From Prolixibacteraceae bacterium (GTDB taxonomy: Bacteria > Bacteroidota > Bacteroidia > Bacteroidales > Prolixibacteraceae), in NCBI GenBank assembly GCA_019459485.1, contig JAIBEZ010000065.1:1-36451 (forward strand): DNA of 36,451 nucleotides, read 5' to 3'. Position numbers and translations under genes: made by a program. Under the pieces are notes generated by a model. The model ran no database searches and was not told the DNA's origin. It saw only the letters and a program-made list of their open reading frames with translations. Below, piece after piece: positions 8,356-15,612 of this stretch. Position 1 is the stretch's first letter. Each line of letters starts with the position of its first letter.

Positions 8356-8952
8356 TCAGGATACCGCGAACTTGATTAGAGGCTCAAAATTTCCTTTGTC
8401 TGCTTCACGAAGTGCCGATAAATAATGTTTTCTTGAATCGGCGTGTTTTACGAGATTTGCATTTCCCCATGTGAAAAAACCAAGACCGAATATCTGACTG
8501 ACAAGTATATCAGCCATCAATCGTGAATGTCGGCCGTTCCCATTTGCGAAACAATGAATTTTCACCAGCTCGTATTTGAATCGTATCGCTATTTCCCGTG
8601 GCGGGAAAGTTTGGTTTTCTATCCAGTATTTGCAGTTGTTTAACAAAGTTCTTAGTTGAATGGCAATCTGAAATTTGTCAACACCGATATTTTTGTTTGT
8701 TTTCCGATACTCACCAGCCCAGAGCCATAACTGTCCAAACATCTGCTTGTGCAACTTCCTTACAAACTCTTCAGACAATATCTCATCTTTCTTCAATTTT
8801 CGTTTTTTTAACCATAAAATTGCATGTTCTATGTTTTGTTGCTCAAATTCATCAAGTTCACCTTGTGTCGAAATTGATTTTATGCGCAATCCTACCTTTT
8901 CATCTTCATCAATTGGGGTTTGCCCGTTAATATAATCTAAATCTAGTCCCAT
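8356..8952 (-). CDS. Fic-domain protein, 'mobile mystery protein B' type
   Basis: 198 residues with a Fic (AMP/nucleotidyl-transferase) core. The active-site loop reads HCFANGNGRHSR (133-144). His133, both Gly and Arg141/Arg144 fit HxFx(D/E)GNGRxxR, but the acidic metal-binding residue is Asn137. The N-terminus (MGLDLDYINGQTPIDEDEKVGL) and LWAGEYRKTNKNIGVD are typical of the family annotated as mobile mystery protein B, which accompanies an HTH partner in mobile contexts. The partner gene lies directly upstream and overlaps by 10 bp, so the two are coupled. Fic enzymes modify hydroxyls on target proteins with AMP or related groups; the target is unknown. No (S/T)xxxE(G/N) inhibitory motif was recognised. 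A toxin-like role is inference. Confidence 0.88.
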   Translation of the reverse strand: MGLDLDYINGQTPIDEDEKVGLRIKSISTQGELDEFEQQNIEHAILWLKKRKLKKDEILSEEFVRKLHKQMFGQLWLWAGEYRKTNKNIGVDKFQIAIQLRTLLNNCKYWIENQTFPPREIAIRFKYELVKIHCFANGNGRHSRLMADILVSQIFGLGFFTWGNANLVKHADSRKHYLSALREADKGNFEPLIKFAVS

Positions 8953-9407
8953 AAATAGCGTGGCATTTCATTTTTAATTTCTTCCATCCTACTTTTAATT
9001 GCTTTTTCAAGTCGAATCTGATTGTTTTCCTGATTTTCAAGACTCATTGAATTTGAAGTTCTCATAACGGCCTCTTTAGCAATTTTTAAAGCCTGTTTTT
9101 CAATCATTTTTTCGATAGAATCATCAATAGGAATGAATCCGTACACAAATCGCATATTCAATGCCTTTCCAACTTCATTCAATCCTTTTAGAGTAAGTCC
9201 GCCTTCACTTTCCCGATTTTCTATTTCTTTCATGCTTTGTGCTGTTATGTTCATGCGGAGTGCAAGTTGCCGAAGTGACATTCTTAAAGCCATACGAATA
9301 GTAAAAATCCAGCCATGAGAAGGAATTGTAACAGAATCCAGTGGTTTAAGCAACTGCATTTTCCGATCTAATTGCTCTATCAGTAGGTTTTGTTTTTGAG
9401 CTTTCAT
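8943..9407 (-). CDS. HTH protein, 'mobile mystery protein A' type, probable autorepressor
   Basis: 154 residues. The N-terminus (LIEQLDRKMQLLKPLDSVTIPSHGWIFTIRMALRMSLRQLALRMN) and an XRE-like helix-turn-helix at about residues 35-80 (TAQSMKEIENRESEGGLTLKGLNEVGKALNMRFVYGFIP, including the ExxES...TLK block) match mobile mystery protein A. The charged C-terminal ~65 residues look helical and could contact the Fic partner. It is the first gene of a two-gene operon, overlapping the Fic gene by 10 bp. Three copies of a palindromic site spaced 33 bp surround its promoter, which strongly suggests autoregulation. By analogy it would be the antitoxin or repressor of the pair. Confidence 0.88.
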   Translation of the reverse strand: MKAQKQNLLIEQLDRKMQLLKPLDSVTIPSHGWIFTIRMALRMSLRQLALRMNITAQSMKEIENRESEGGLTLKGLNEVGKALNMRFVYGFIPIDDSIEKMIEKQALKIAKEAVMRTSNSMSLENQENNQIRLEKAIKSRMEEIKNEMPRYLWD

Positions 9408-9437
9408 AGGTTTCTTTGTTAATGATTCAATTTGCGT

Positions 9438-9517
9438 AAGGTTATAGCCTTAAAAATAATTCACAAATATAAGGTTATAACCTGAATAAACAAATCGTTA
9501 TTTAAGGTTATAGCCTG
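9438..9517. promoter_or_regulatory. Three phased palindromic operators around the mobile mystery promoter
   Basis: Sites at 9438-9451, 9471-9484 and 9504-9517 read AAGGTTATAGCCTT, AAGGTTATAACCTG and AAGGTTATAGCCTG. The middle one contains a perfect 12-bp palindrome, AGGTTATAACCT. Start-to-start spacing is exactly 33 bp both times, about three helical turns, so the sites lie on the same DNA face. The first falls in the 5' leader, the second between the -33 and -7 boxes and the third just upstream of -33. Confidence 0.85.
9464..9494 (-). promoter_or_regulatory. Promoter of the mobile mystery operon
   Basis: On the minus strand, TTTG (9491-9494) is followed by a 19-bp spacer and TATATTTG (9464-9471), a full match to the Bacteroidota TTTG-N19-TAnnTTTG promoter. 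Transcription should begin near 9457, giving a ~50-nt leader before the ATG at 9407. Confidence 0.85.
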
Positions 9518-9588
9518 AAATGACGGATGGCTGAAAATGCAATTCTCAACCTCAAACCTGAAAATTTGAACCCAGAAACCTGGAACTC

Positions 9589-10353
9589 TCAGAGTTTCTC
9601 CGGAAGATATTTCCAGAACCGTTGGGGCAAGAGCTGCCGGTGTACTTTGTCATTTTTTCGCTCCTGAATACAAACGCTGTGGTAATATTGTTTCCAAAGT
9701 TGCTGGAAGAGTTTTTCATCATCGGCTAAAAGCGAAGAATGAAGCTGTCCGTTTTGTGGATTGACTTTCAGATCGGCGAACACCACCCGCGAAACATTTT
9801 TAAGGTCGTACCAGAAACCGTAGTTGCGTTTCAGGTCGTAAATTATCCATTGCTGATCGGCAAAACGGGCGCGAAAATGCGGAATACATAACGGCAGCAC
9901 ATCATACATTGGCGCAAACGATGCGTAATAACTGCCCTCCACGGTTTTCTGAAACCGCACAAATCCATTGATCCGGTGGGCTTCCTTGCAAACTTTCTGG
10001 TGCAATTTATTGAACTCAACCACAACCGGCTCCGAAAAATTGGTTTCTTCGTTTTTGTTTGAATCGATTATTAGCCTGATATACTTTAAAACCAACATTG
10101 GCGTATCGGGCATGTCGGCCAGAAACACCCGGTAAATACGGTGCGCGTTTTCTTCCGACGAATGTTTTACAATTCCATTCCAAACACGCTCGGCTTTTCT
10201 GTCATCTGTTTCAACAGTATTGGTCGAAGCAAACAAAACCGGCTGGCTTCCTTCACCAGCAAGTATTTCATCAGGAAACCGCCTCTGCTGGTAGCTGTCA
10301 AAAACCAGGGTTAAAAGTCCTTCAAAGGTATTATCGTATGCAAAAACGTTCAT
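9589..10353 (-). CDS. DUF4130-type probable DNA metabolism protein
   Basis: 254 residues resembling the family annotated as 'probable DNA metabolism protein' (TIGR03915/DUF4130). Seen: the N-terminal YDNTFEGLLTLVFDSY with a following acidic/Arg-rich stretch, a conserved middle (EFNKLHQKVCKEAHRINGFVRFQ), FAPMYDVLPLCIPHFRARFADQQWIIYDLKRNYGFWYD, and the C-terminal LWKQYYHSVCIQERKN...QLLPQRFWKYLPE. The middle resembles uracil-DNA-glycosylase-related proteins, but no catalytic assignment can be made from reading alone. It lies downstream of the radical SAM partner on the same strand, as is typical for the family, but 423 bp of palindromic sequence separate them. Function has not been established. 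Confidence 0.85.
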   Translation of the reverse strand: MNVFAYDNTFEGLLTLVFDSYQQRRFPDEILAGEGSQPVLFASTNTVETDDRKAERVWNGIVKHSSEENAHRIYRVFLADMPDTPMLVLKYIRLIIDSNKNEETNFSEPVVVEFNKLHQKVCKEAHRINGFVRFQKTVEGSYYASFAPMYDVLPLCIPHFRARFADQQWIIYDLKRNYGFWYDLKNVSRVVFADLKVNPQNGQLHSSLLADDEKLFQQLWKQYYHSVCIQERKNDKVHRQLLPQRFWKYLPEKL

Positions 10354-10427
10354 CTTTTTATATCTCCGTTCAATTTCTAAATATTCAGAATTATTCTACT
10401 TGAGAAAAATCCTGAAAGGATTTAATT

Positions 10428-10575
10428 TTAATGACCCCCAATGAAATTGGGGGAAATGAACCAGCAAGCACACAACCCTTGAAAAGGGTTGAATTTGAAG
10501 TTAAACATTAAACCCTTTTCAGGGTTCCTTTAATTGCCTTCAAAGTCAGCCCCCAATTTTATTGGGGGTCATTAA
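10428..10575. repeat. 148-bp nested palindrome (REP/MITE-like)
   Basis: The ends are perfect 15-bp inverted repeats, TTAATGACCCCCAAT and ATTGGGGGTCATTAA. Each end is itself a hairpin (CCCCCAAT...ATTGGGGG at 10435-10453; CCCCCAATTTTATTGGGGG at 10551-10567). Inside are two further hairpins in inverse relation, AACCCTTGAAAAGGGTT (10474-10490) and AACCCTTTTCAGGGTT (10511-10526). It has no coding capacity. It separates the radical SAM gene from its DUF4130 partner. The element near 32650-32861 is built from the same hairpin types in a different order. Confidence 0.8.
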
Positions 10576-10578
10576 CAT

Positions 10579-10776
10579 TTATCCGCCGTTGGCGGATAAG
10601 AAACCCCGTGTCCGCTAAGAACCAACTCTGAATGAATGATCCAAGTTCCAGATTTCAAGTTGTCTGCGAAAATTTTGGATATTGGAAATTGAGTATTGTT
10701 TATTGGGACTTTGTTAATATCCAATTTCGAATATTCAATATTCAATATCCAATCAAAGGCCAACTGCGGACGACCA
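10579..10776. other. Intergenic stretch with a hairpin and AT-rich imperfect repeats
   Basis: A 9-bp stem (TTATCCGCC-GTT-GGCGGATAA, 10579-10599) is followed by AT-rich sequence containing inverted, partly tandem 'ATTCAATATCC/GGATATTGAA'-like words (10675-10755). No gene is recognised here; the short open frame in it is not supported. Confidence 0.5.
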
Positions 10777-12057
10777 CTATCTCAATGCTAACATCACCGG
10801 ATTAAACAACTTCAGCTGAATAGCGCCGTCATTTCCAACTGGTTTCTTTTCAAGCAAAAGCTGGCGGACGATTTCAGGTTTTAGATCCTGAACGTTTTGT
10901 GAGCGGAGTTCGTTACAGGTGATAAAAAATCGTGCTCGTTTCATTACAACGCCCATTTTTTGCAGGTGCGATGAGTTCAGCCTGTTGTGTTTTCGCGCCA
11001 TCAAAATCAGTTGTACTGAATGTGTCCCGATTCCCGGAATGCGAAGCAGCATCAACGGTTCGGCTTTGTTGATGTCAACCGGGAAAAGGTGCGGATTTCG
11101 CAAGGCCCAGGTCACTTTCGGATCAAGTTCCAAATCGAGATTTGGATTTTCAGCATTCACAATTTCGTTGGCTTTGAAACCGTAAAAGCGCAGCAGCCAG
11201 TCAGCCTGATACAAGCGGTGTTCGCGGCGGAGTGGGGGAGTATTCAACGCCGGTAACCGAGTGTCGTAACTGTTCACGGGGATGTATCCTGAATAATAAA
11301 CCCGCTTCAAATCGCGCCGGGAGTACAATGCTGACGAAAGTTTCAGTATTGTGTGGTCGGTATCGTTGGTGGCTCCGATTATCAGTTGGGTGCTTTGCCC
11401 GGAAGGACTGAAAAGTGGCGCGCTACGGTGTTTCTTTCGTTCCTCTTTCGATTCCAAAATGTTGTTTGAGATGATCTTCATCGGTTCCAGCACACTCCTG
11501 AAATCTTTATCAGGAGCCAAAATTTTTAGGTTGTTTTCGGTTGGAATTTCAATGTTTACGCTCAATCGGTCAGCCCACTTGCCTGCATCTGCAATCAGTT
11601 GCTCGCTGGCTCCCGGAATGGCTTTCAGATGAATGTATCCGTTGTATTTGTGTTCCGTCCGGAGCAGTTTGGCAACCGAAACCATTCGTTCCATGGTGTA
11701 ATCGGGGTTTCGAAGTACTCCCGAACTAAGGAAAAGCCCTTCGATGTAATTGCGTCGGTAGAATTCGATGGTCAGGTTGGCAATTTCTTCAGGAGTAAAA
11801 GAAGTGCGCGGTATGTCGTTGCTTTTGCGGTTGATGCAATAGGCGCAATCGTAAATGCAGAAGTTGCTGAGCATTATTTTCAGGAGCGAAATGCAGCGTC
11901 CGTCTTCGGCAAAACTATGGCAAATGCCCCATGCCGAAGCATTTCCGATACCACCTTTCGTATTGCTCCGTTGGGTTCCGCTCGATGCGCACGACACATC
12001 GTATTTGGCCGCTCCGGCTAAAATTTTTAATTTTTCAAGACTTGATTCTGGAATCAT
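10777..12057 (-). CDS. Putative DNA modification/repair radical SAM protein
   Basis: 426 residues. The radical SAM motif CxxxCxxC is present as CIYDCAYC (Cys67, Cys71, Cys74) and should hold a 4Fe-4S cluster that cleaves S-adenosylmethionine. The N-terminus (LEKLKILAGAAKYDVSCASSGTQR, GICHSFAEDGRCISLLKIMLSNFC) and the SPSGQSTQLIIGA block fit the TIGR03916 family. Near residues 338-358, LLRIPGIGTHSVQLIL is a helix-hairpin-helix DNA-binding motif. The fixed partnership with the downstream DUF4130 gene and the HhH suggest action on DNA, but the reaction is unknown. Elp3/MiaB-type tRNA enzymes are a less likely alternative because their accessory domains are absent. Confidence 0.9.
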   Translation of the reverse strand: MIPESSLEKLKILAGAAKYDVSCASSGTQRSNTKGGIGNASAWGICHSFAEDGRCISLLKIMLSNFCIYDCAYCINRKSNDIPRTSFTPEEIANLTIEFYRRNYIEGLFLSSGVLRNPDYTMERMVSVAKLLRTEHKYNGYIHLKAIPGASEQLIADAGKWADRLSVNIEIPTENNLKILAPDKDFRSVLEPMKIISNNILESKEERKKHRSAPLFSPSGQSTQLIIGATNDTDHTILKLSSALYSRRDLKRVYYSGYIPVNSYDTRLPALNTPPLRREHRLYQADWLLRFYGFKANEIVNAENPNLDLELDPKVTWALRNPHLFPVDINKAEPLMLLRIPGIGTHSVQLILMARKHNRLNSSHLQKMGVVMKRARFFITCNELRSQNVQDLKPEIVRQLLLEKKPVGNDGAIQLKLFNPVMLALR

Positions 12058-12178
12058 TACCGTTTAATTTATTGACAGCCATTTAATCAATGGCATGCAA
12101 ACAAGATAATAGAATCGTACGAAATGAAGAAGGATGATTGGATTTATTTTTTGCATTTCTGCGATGGAAAACCGCTTG

Positions 12179-13246
12179 TCAATCTTTGAACGACATTGTG
12201 AACTTTGCACCTTCGTTCACTTTACTTTCTACGCTGATTTTTCCGGCTAAACTGGTTATGTGGTTGTGAACCAGATAGAGTCCTATGCCTTTGCTATCTA
12301 TATTGTTGTGAAACTTTTGATGCAATCCGAAAATCTTATCTTTTACTTTCTCCATATCAAAACCCATCCCATTGTCAGCAAAGATTACGTGATTCCGACC
12401 GTTCACTTTTTCCGATTTGATGGAGATTTCCGGCAGGCGATCGGGTCTGGCATATTTGATAGCGTTGGTTAGTAAATTTAAAAATACACTTTCCATATAG
12501 GCGTTGTTGAATGTAATTTTATCTAGTTTAGAAAAGTCCGTATTAATGGTCGCTTTTGAAGTTTCAATTAAGGAACTAATAGATAGAAGGACTTTATTCA
12601 GGCTTATGTCTAGGTCAACTTCTTCTTTTGTAGCCAGCTTTTCATGTTTTTCACTTAAAGCATCCACATAATTGTCGAGTGTTTCTTTTAAATACTCTCC
12701 GGATAATTTTACAATCCGTATTAATTCAGACGCTTCCTGGTCATTTATCTTAGAAATATCCAATAGATCAAGTACCACCAGTAAATTATTTACCGGCGAT
12801 CGTAAATCATGCGATGTGGTATAGGTTAACTGTTTCAGATCCTCGTTTGTATTGGTCATCCTGGTGAGCAGCGCGTTTCTGTCGGCTTCGAGCCTTTTGC
12901 TGTGTGTAATGTCTTTTGCAATGGCAAAAACCAATTGATCGCTCTCTACAGGATGCGAAGTCCATGATAGCCAAACAATTTCGCCATTCTTTTTTACATA
13001 CCTGTTCTGAAAATGGAAAAGTGGTTTGGATTTGGTTAATTCGTTTCGAACCTGTTGCGTTGAACGCTTGTCTGCACAAAATACAAAATCATTGATAGGC
13101 CTTGCGTAAAGTTCTTCCATCGTATATCCCAAAAGATTTGAAACTGCCGCGTTTACCTTTTTGAAATAACCATCGTAACCGGCAATACACAACAAGTCTG
13201 GCGAAAGTTCAAAGAACAGTTCATATTTGAAATGGGTGTTGTTCAT
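12179..13246 (-). CDS. Cytoplasmic PAS-domain sensor histidine kinase
   Basis: 355 residues with no membrane span. Residues ~8-115 form a PAS domain ([33 protein letters not shown]...[12 protein letters not shown]). The dimerisation/phosphotransfer helix carries [12 protein letters not shown] with phosphoacceptor His146. The ATPase domain shows the N box ([12 protein letters not shown]), G1 (FADNGMGFD) and G2 ([13 protein letters not shown]). It should autophosphorylate in response to an internal signal. No response regulator is adjacent, so it is an orphan kinase whose partner is unknown. Downstream is the divergently related radical SAM region across 121 bp; no promoter consensus was recognised upstream. 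Confidence 0.93.
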   Translation of the reverse strand: MNNTHFKYELFFELSPDLLCIAGYDGYFKKVNAAVSNLLGYTMEELYARPINDFVFCADKRSTQQVRNELTKSKPLFHFQNRYVKKNGEIVWLSWTSHPVESDQLVFAIAKDITHSKRLEADRNALLTRMTNTNEDLKQLTYTTSHDLRSPVNNLLVVLDLLDISKINDQEASELIRIVKLSGEYLKETLDNYVDALSEKHEKLATKEEVDLDISLNKVLLSISSLIETSKATINTDFSKLDKITFNNAYMESVFLNLLTNAIKYARPDRLPEISIKSEKVNGRNHVIFADNGMGFDMEKVKDKIFGLHQKFHNNIDSKGIGLYLVHNHITSLAGKISVESKVNEGAKFTMSFKD

Positions 13247-13364
13247 TTATAATAGGGATATTAGAATATTACTCTTTAGATTCACCTGCTTTTGTATAAT
13301 CATCAATCACCTAACATTTGTCTTTCAAAATAGTTGCCGGTTGCAGGGCACTTTACCGTTGAAT

Positions 13365-13604
13365 TGCACCGAAGTGGGATATCTGTACAAATTGGAACCG
13401 ATGGATTTACATGCGTGGTTTGAAGCATATGTTGGCGGTAACTGGTACACTTTCGATGCCGTGCAGACTGGCCCAAAAGGTGGATATGTAGTGGTTGGAC
13501 TTGGTCGTGATGCCGCAGATGTAGCAATTTCAAATCAGTTTGGACCAGCAGCTTACCCAACAAAACAAGTTGTTCGGGTAGAGCAGATGGAGCAGCGGTT
13601 TTAA
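13365..13604 (+). pseudogene. Truncated transglutaminase-like protein, C-terminal remnant
   Basis: The translation [20 protein letters not shown], then [22 protein letters not shown] and [23 protein letters not shown], is the C-terminal part of a bacterial transglutaminase-like protein. It includes the catalytic His (DLHAWFE) and Asp (FDA), but the N-terminal domain and catalytic Cys region are missing. The open frame continues upstream to 13227 with unrelated sequence that overlaps the histidine kinase start. The gene was probably cut when the adjacent island inserted or when flanking DNA was deleted. It is not expected to be functional. Confidence 0.8.
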
Positions 13605-13720
13605 AGATTTTCTTTTGAACAGAGAATGGAATTTTTTATGCACGGGATTTCGGCTATTCAGAAAAATGTTGATGGCTGTCTTATTCGTGGATTTAATAAT
13701 AATAATTTTCGTAATGGTCA

Positions 13721-14335
13721 TTACAAACCATACCAGCCTGAAAGCTGAAGATAACATCTTTTGCCAATTTCTGCATCTTCCGGCTTCCACCATCTCGCTA
13801 AAGAAACTCTAATTAGGATACCTGCTGGTATTGTATTTACTGCAGGCTTAAAACCTACATATGGGAATCTCTTTGGTTGAGAATAGTTATTATGAGCTGG
13901 ATACTCATAATGTTTATCGCTTAACTTCAGATCTTCATCAGAAATCCAAAAACCAACACTGTTTGGAGGTAAATTATTTTTACCTCCAATATATCCACCC
14001 CCACTACCAGTCCAATCTAATAGTCCATTAAATATTTTGTTAGGTGAGCCTCGAAAGATTGTAACTCCACTATTAATAATAAAATCAGAGATGTTATCAA
14101 TCTTGCGAATGAAGCTTTTTGAATAAATAATTACATCTTCAATATGAGGAGGTTCAATGTCTTCTCGTTCTTCAAATTTAATATTCCAAATATCTCCGAT
14201 ATTAAAATCAGTATCTGCATATTGATCCCAATTCCCAGGATTTAACAATCTGACCAACTTGCCACTATTGACAATTATTCCACCGACACAAGCAGCTTTT
14301 CCCTTATGCGTTTTTGAAGTGATTAATATTTCCAT
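13721..14335 (-). CDS. Probable dual-OB-domain protein of the DUF488 operon
   Basis: 204 residues. It starts MEILITSKTHKGKAACVGGIIVNSGKLVRLLNPG, with a beta-rich first half (NIGDIWNIKFEEREDIEPPHIEDV) and a second half containing WISDEDLKL, FPYVGFKPAV and a closing ILIRVSLARWWKPEDAEIGKRCYLQLSGWYGL. This resembles the 'dual OB domain' family that accompanies DUF488 proteins. OB folds often bind nucleic acid or nucleotides. The gene is third in a tight operon and its start overlaps the upstream DUF488 stop by one base (TAATG). Codon use is AT-rich compared with flanking housekeeping genes. The family name is from memory and moderately sure; the function is unknown. Confidence 0.65.
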   Translation of the reverse strand: MEILITSKTHKGKAACVGGIIVNSGKLVRLLNPGNWDQYADTDFNIGDIWNIKFEEREDIEPPHIEDVIIYSKSFIRKIDNISDFIINSGVTIFRGSPNKIFNGLLDWTGSGGGYIGGKNNLPPNSVGFWISDEDLKLSDKHYEYPAHNNYSQPKRFPYVGFKPAVNTIPAGILIRVSLARWWKPEDAEIGKRCYLQLSGWYGL

Positions 14336-14811
14336 TACAAATGAGTTATTTCGTATCCGAGTTTTTCCAATTTGGCAGTCACTATTGATCTATGACAAGC
14401 TTCTGGCTTTTCCTCCACACAGAATAAAACAACTTTATTTCCGCCAACTTCATCTAACTTATCTATAAAAGAATCAAAATCGAATTTGCTTAAAATTCTG
14501 TCTTTATAAGCTATTATAAAAACCTGACCTAATTTATTTCTGTCTCGTTTAAGTTCACTCTGTTGATTATCAACCTCTTTTTGAAGCTCACGAATTTCAG
14601 TAGTAGGAGCAAGGTCAATAATATGACCGTATTTAATATCAAGTTCGTTTAACTTTGATTGTAGTCTATTGCTATTTACAAAGGCATATTGAGAACCTCT
14701 AACTCCTCTACGTTGGCGAATGTCACAAAATGTATCAATGTTATTGTCGGTGAGCTTTTTAAAAAACTCTTGTTCTGTTGAGTTATAAACGCCTATTGTG
14801 AAAAATCTCAT
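14335..14811 (-). CDS. DUF488 protein (second in operon)
   Basis: 158 residues of the DUF488 family: N-terminal FFTIGVYNSTEQEFFKKL, the DIRQRRGVRGSQYAFVN block and the C-terminal Cys-His signature FCVEEKPEACHRSIVTAKLEKLGYEI. Residues ~75-95 (EIRELQKEVDNQQSELKRDRNKL) form a charged helix, probably a coiled coil, not found in the neighbouring paralogue. It starts 2 nt after the upstream DUF488 gene and overlaps the downstream gene by one base, so all three are cotranscribed. The conserved Cys, His and acidic residues suggest an enzyme, but no activity is established for the family. Confidence 0.88.
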   Translation of the reverse strand: MRFFTIGVYNSTEQEFFKKLTDNNIDTFCDIRQRRGVRGSQYAFVNSNRLQSKLNELDIKYGHIIDLAPTTEIRELQKEVDNQQSELKRDRNKLGQVFIIAYKDRILSKFDFDSFIDKLDEVGGNKVVLFCVEEKPEACHRSIVTAKLEKLGYEITHL

Positions 14812-14813
14812 AT

Positions 14814-15365
14814 TTAGTATGTTTTGCGAGATGTAAAGTCCATTTCATTACCAAAAAGGTCAACTGTTCCCTTGCCTTTTGTTAACTCAATCATTACCAT
14901 TTCTTGTGATTTAATAAGTTTATTTGAAATTATGTGTTTTAAAGAAATTTTCTTTTTGAGTAATTCTTGTCCAATTAGCTTACTTCTATGACATTCTTCT
15001 GGGTTTGATTCACTACACATAATTGCAAGATTAATGTTTTTATCGTTCGCAATTATAAGCCTTTCCAACCCCTCTTTAAAAAAATCCTTTTCTTTAATAA
15101 GATCATAAACCACTTTTCCGCTGTAATCATAGCAAGATCTGTCTTCTGGAAGACCCCCCAAGGTGTCACCAATATAAACATATTTTATCCCATTTTCTTC
15201 TATTTTGAATTTTAGTTCATTTTGATTGAACTGAGGATTCCATTTTGAAAACGGTTTTGAACGAATGTCAAGCAGAAATAGAATATTGAAAGACTTTAGT
15301 TCATTAATGAAGTCCTCAATTTTTTTGTTGCCATGTCCTATAGAATATATTGTTGTCTCTTTCAT
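14814..15365 (-). CDS. DUF488 protein (first in operon)
   Basis: 183 residues, second DUF488 paralogue in the operon. It has the canonical opening YSIGHGNKKIEDFINELKSFNI, LLDIRSKPFSKWNPQFN, YIGDTLGGLP and the C-terminal CSESNPEECHRSKLIGQELLKK signature, followed by a ~35-residue tail (VDLFGNEMDF) unlike its paralogue. It differs strongly from the 158-residue partner, so the pair is not a recent duplication. A perfect TAnnTTTG word on the minus strand (15370-15377) would make the transcript almost leaderless; another at 15426-15433 would leave a ~55-nt leader. Enzyme-like Cys/His residues are visible but no activity can be named. Confidence 0.9.
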   Translation of the reverse strand: MKETTIYSIGHGNKKIEDFINELKSFNILFLLDIRSKPFSKWNPQFNQNELKFKIEENGIKYVYIGDTLGGLPEDRSCYDYSGKVVYDLIKEKDFFKEGLERLIIANDKNINLAIMCSESNPEECHRSKLIGQELLKKKISLKHIISNKLIKSQEMVMIELTKGKGTVDLFGNEMDFTSRKTY

Positions 15366-15425
15366 ACTTCAAATGTACGATTTTTGTCTGCCTCTTTAAT
15401 CTGCTCCATAACTAAAAACTCTCTC

Positions 15426-15450
15426 CAAATATACATTACTTTCTCCAAAT
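15426..15450 (-). promoter_or_regulatory. Candidate promoter/operator of the DUF488 operon
   Basis: The minus strand reads TATATTTG at 15426-15433, a -7 match. The word TCTCCAAAT occurs twice in the same orientation on the plus strand (15422-15430 and 15442-15450), 20 bp apart, which could be a two-site operator. No well-spaced -33 box is seen. The alternative -7 word TACATTTG at 15370-15377 cannot be excluded. Confidence 0.35.
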
Positions 15451-15544
15451 TTAACCATATTATTTTCATTTATTTTCAAGAGATTTTCAGTTGGTTGGCA
15501 AGACTATTCATGGTGTTTGGTGTGAAATGTTTCGATGTTTCTAT

Positions 15545-15579
15545 AAAAAAATAAAGGCTGCCTTTTTAAGACAGCCCTT
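15545..15579 (-). terminator. nrdJ terminator
   Basis: On the minus strand a 12-bp stem with two G-U pairs (15568-15579 with 15553-15564) and a 3-nt loop is followed by TTTATTTTTTT. This is a clear intrinsic terminator 34 bp after the nrdJ stop codon. Confidence 0.85.
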
Positions 15580-15612
15580 ATTGATATCAGCATTATTTCT
15601 TCAGGAATTTTA

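Noticed and set aside
10572-10763. 63-residue minus-strand open frame
   Set aside because: Consists of the hairpin and AT-rich imperfect repeats between the radical SAM and DUF4130 genes; the translation is low-complexity with no family resemblance.
15370-15377. TACATTTG as the main DUF488 operon promoter
   Set aside because: It would place the transcript start at or inside the first codon. Leaderless mRNA is possible, so it is only demoted in favour of the box at 15426-15433.
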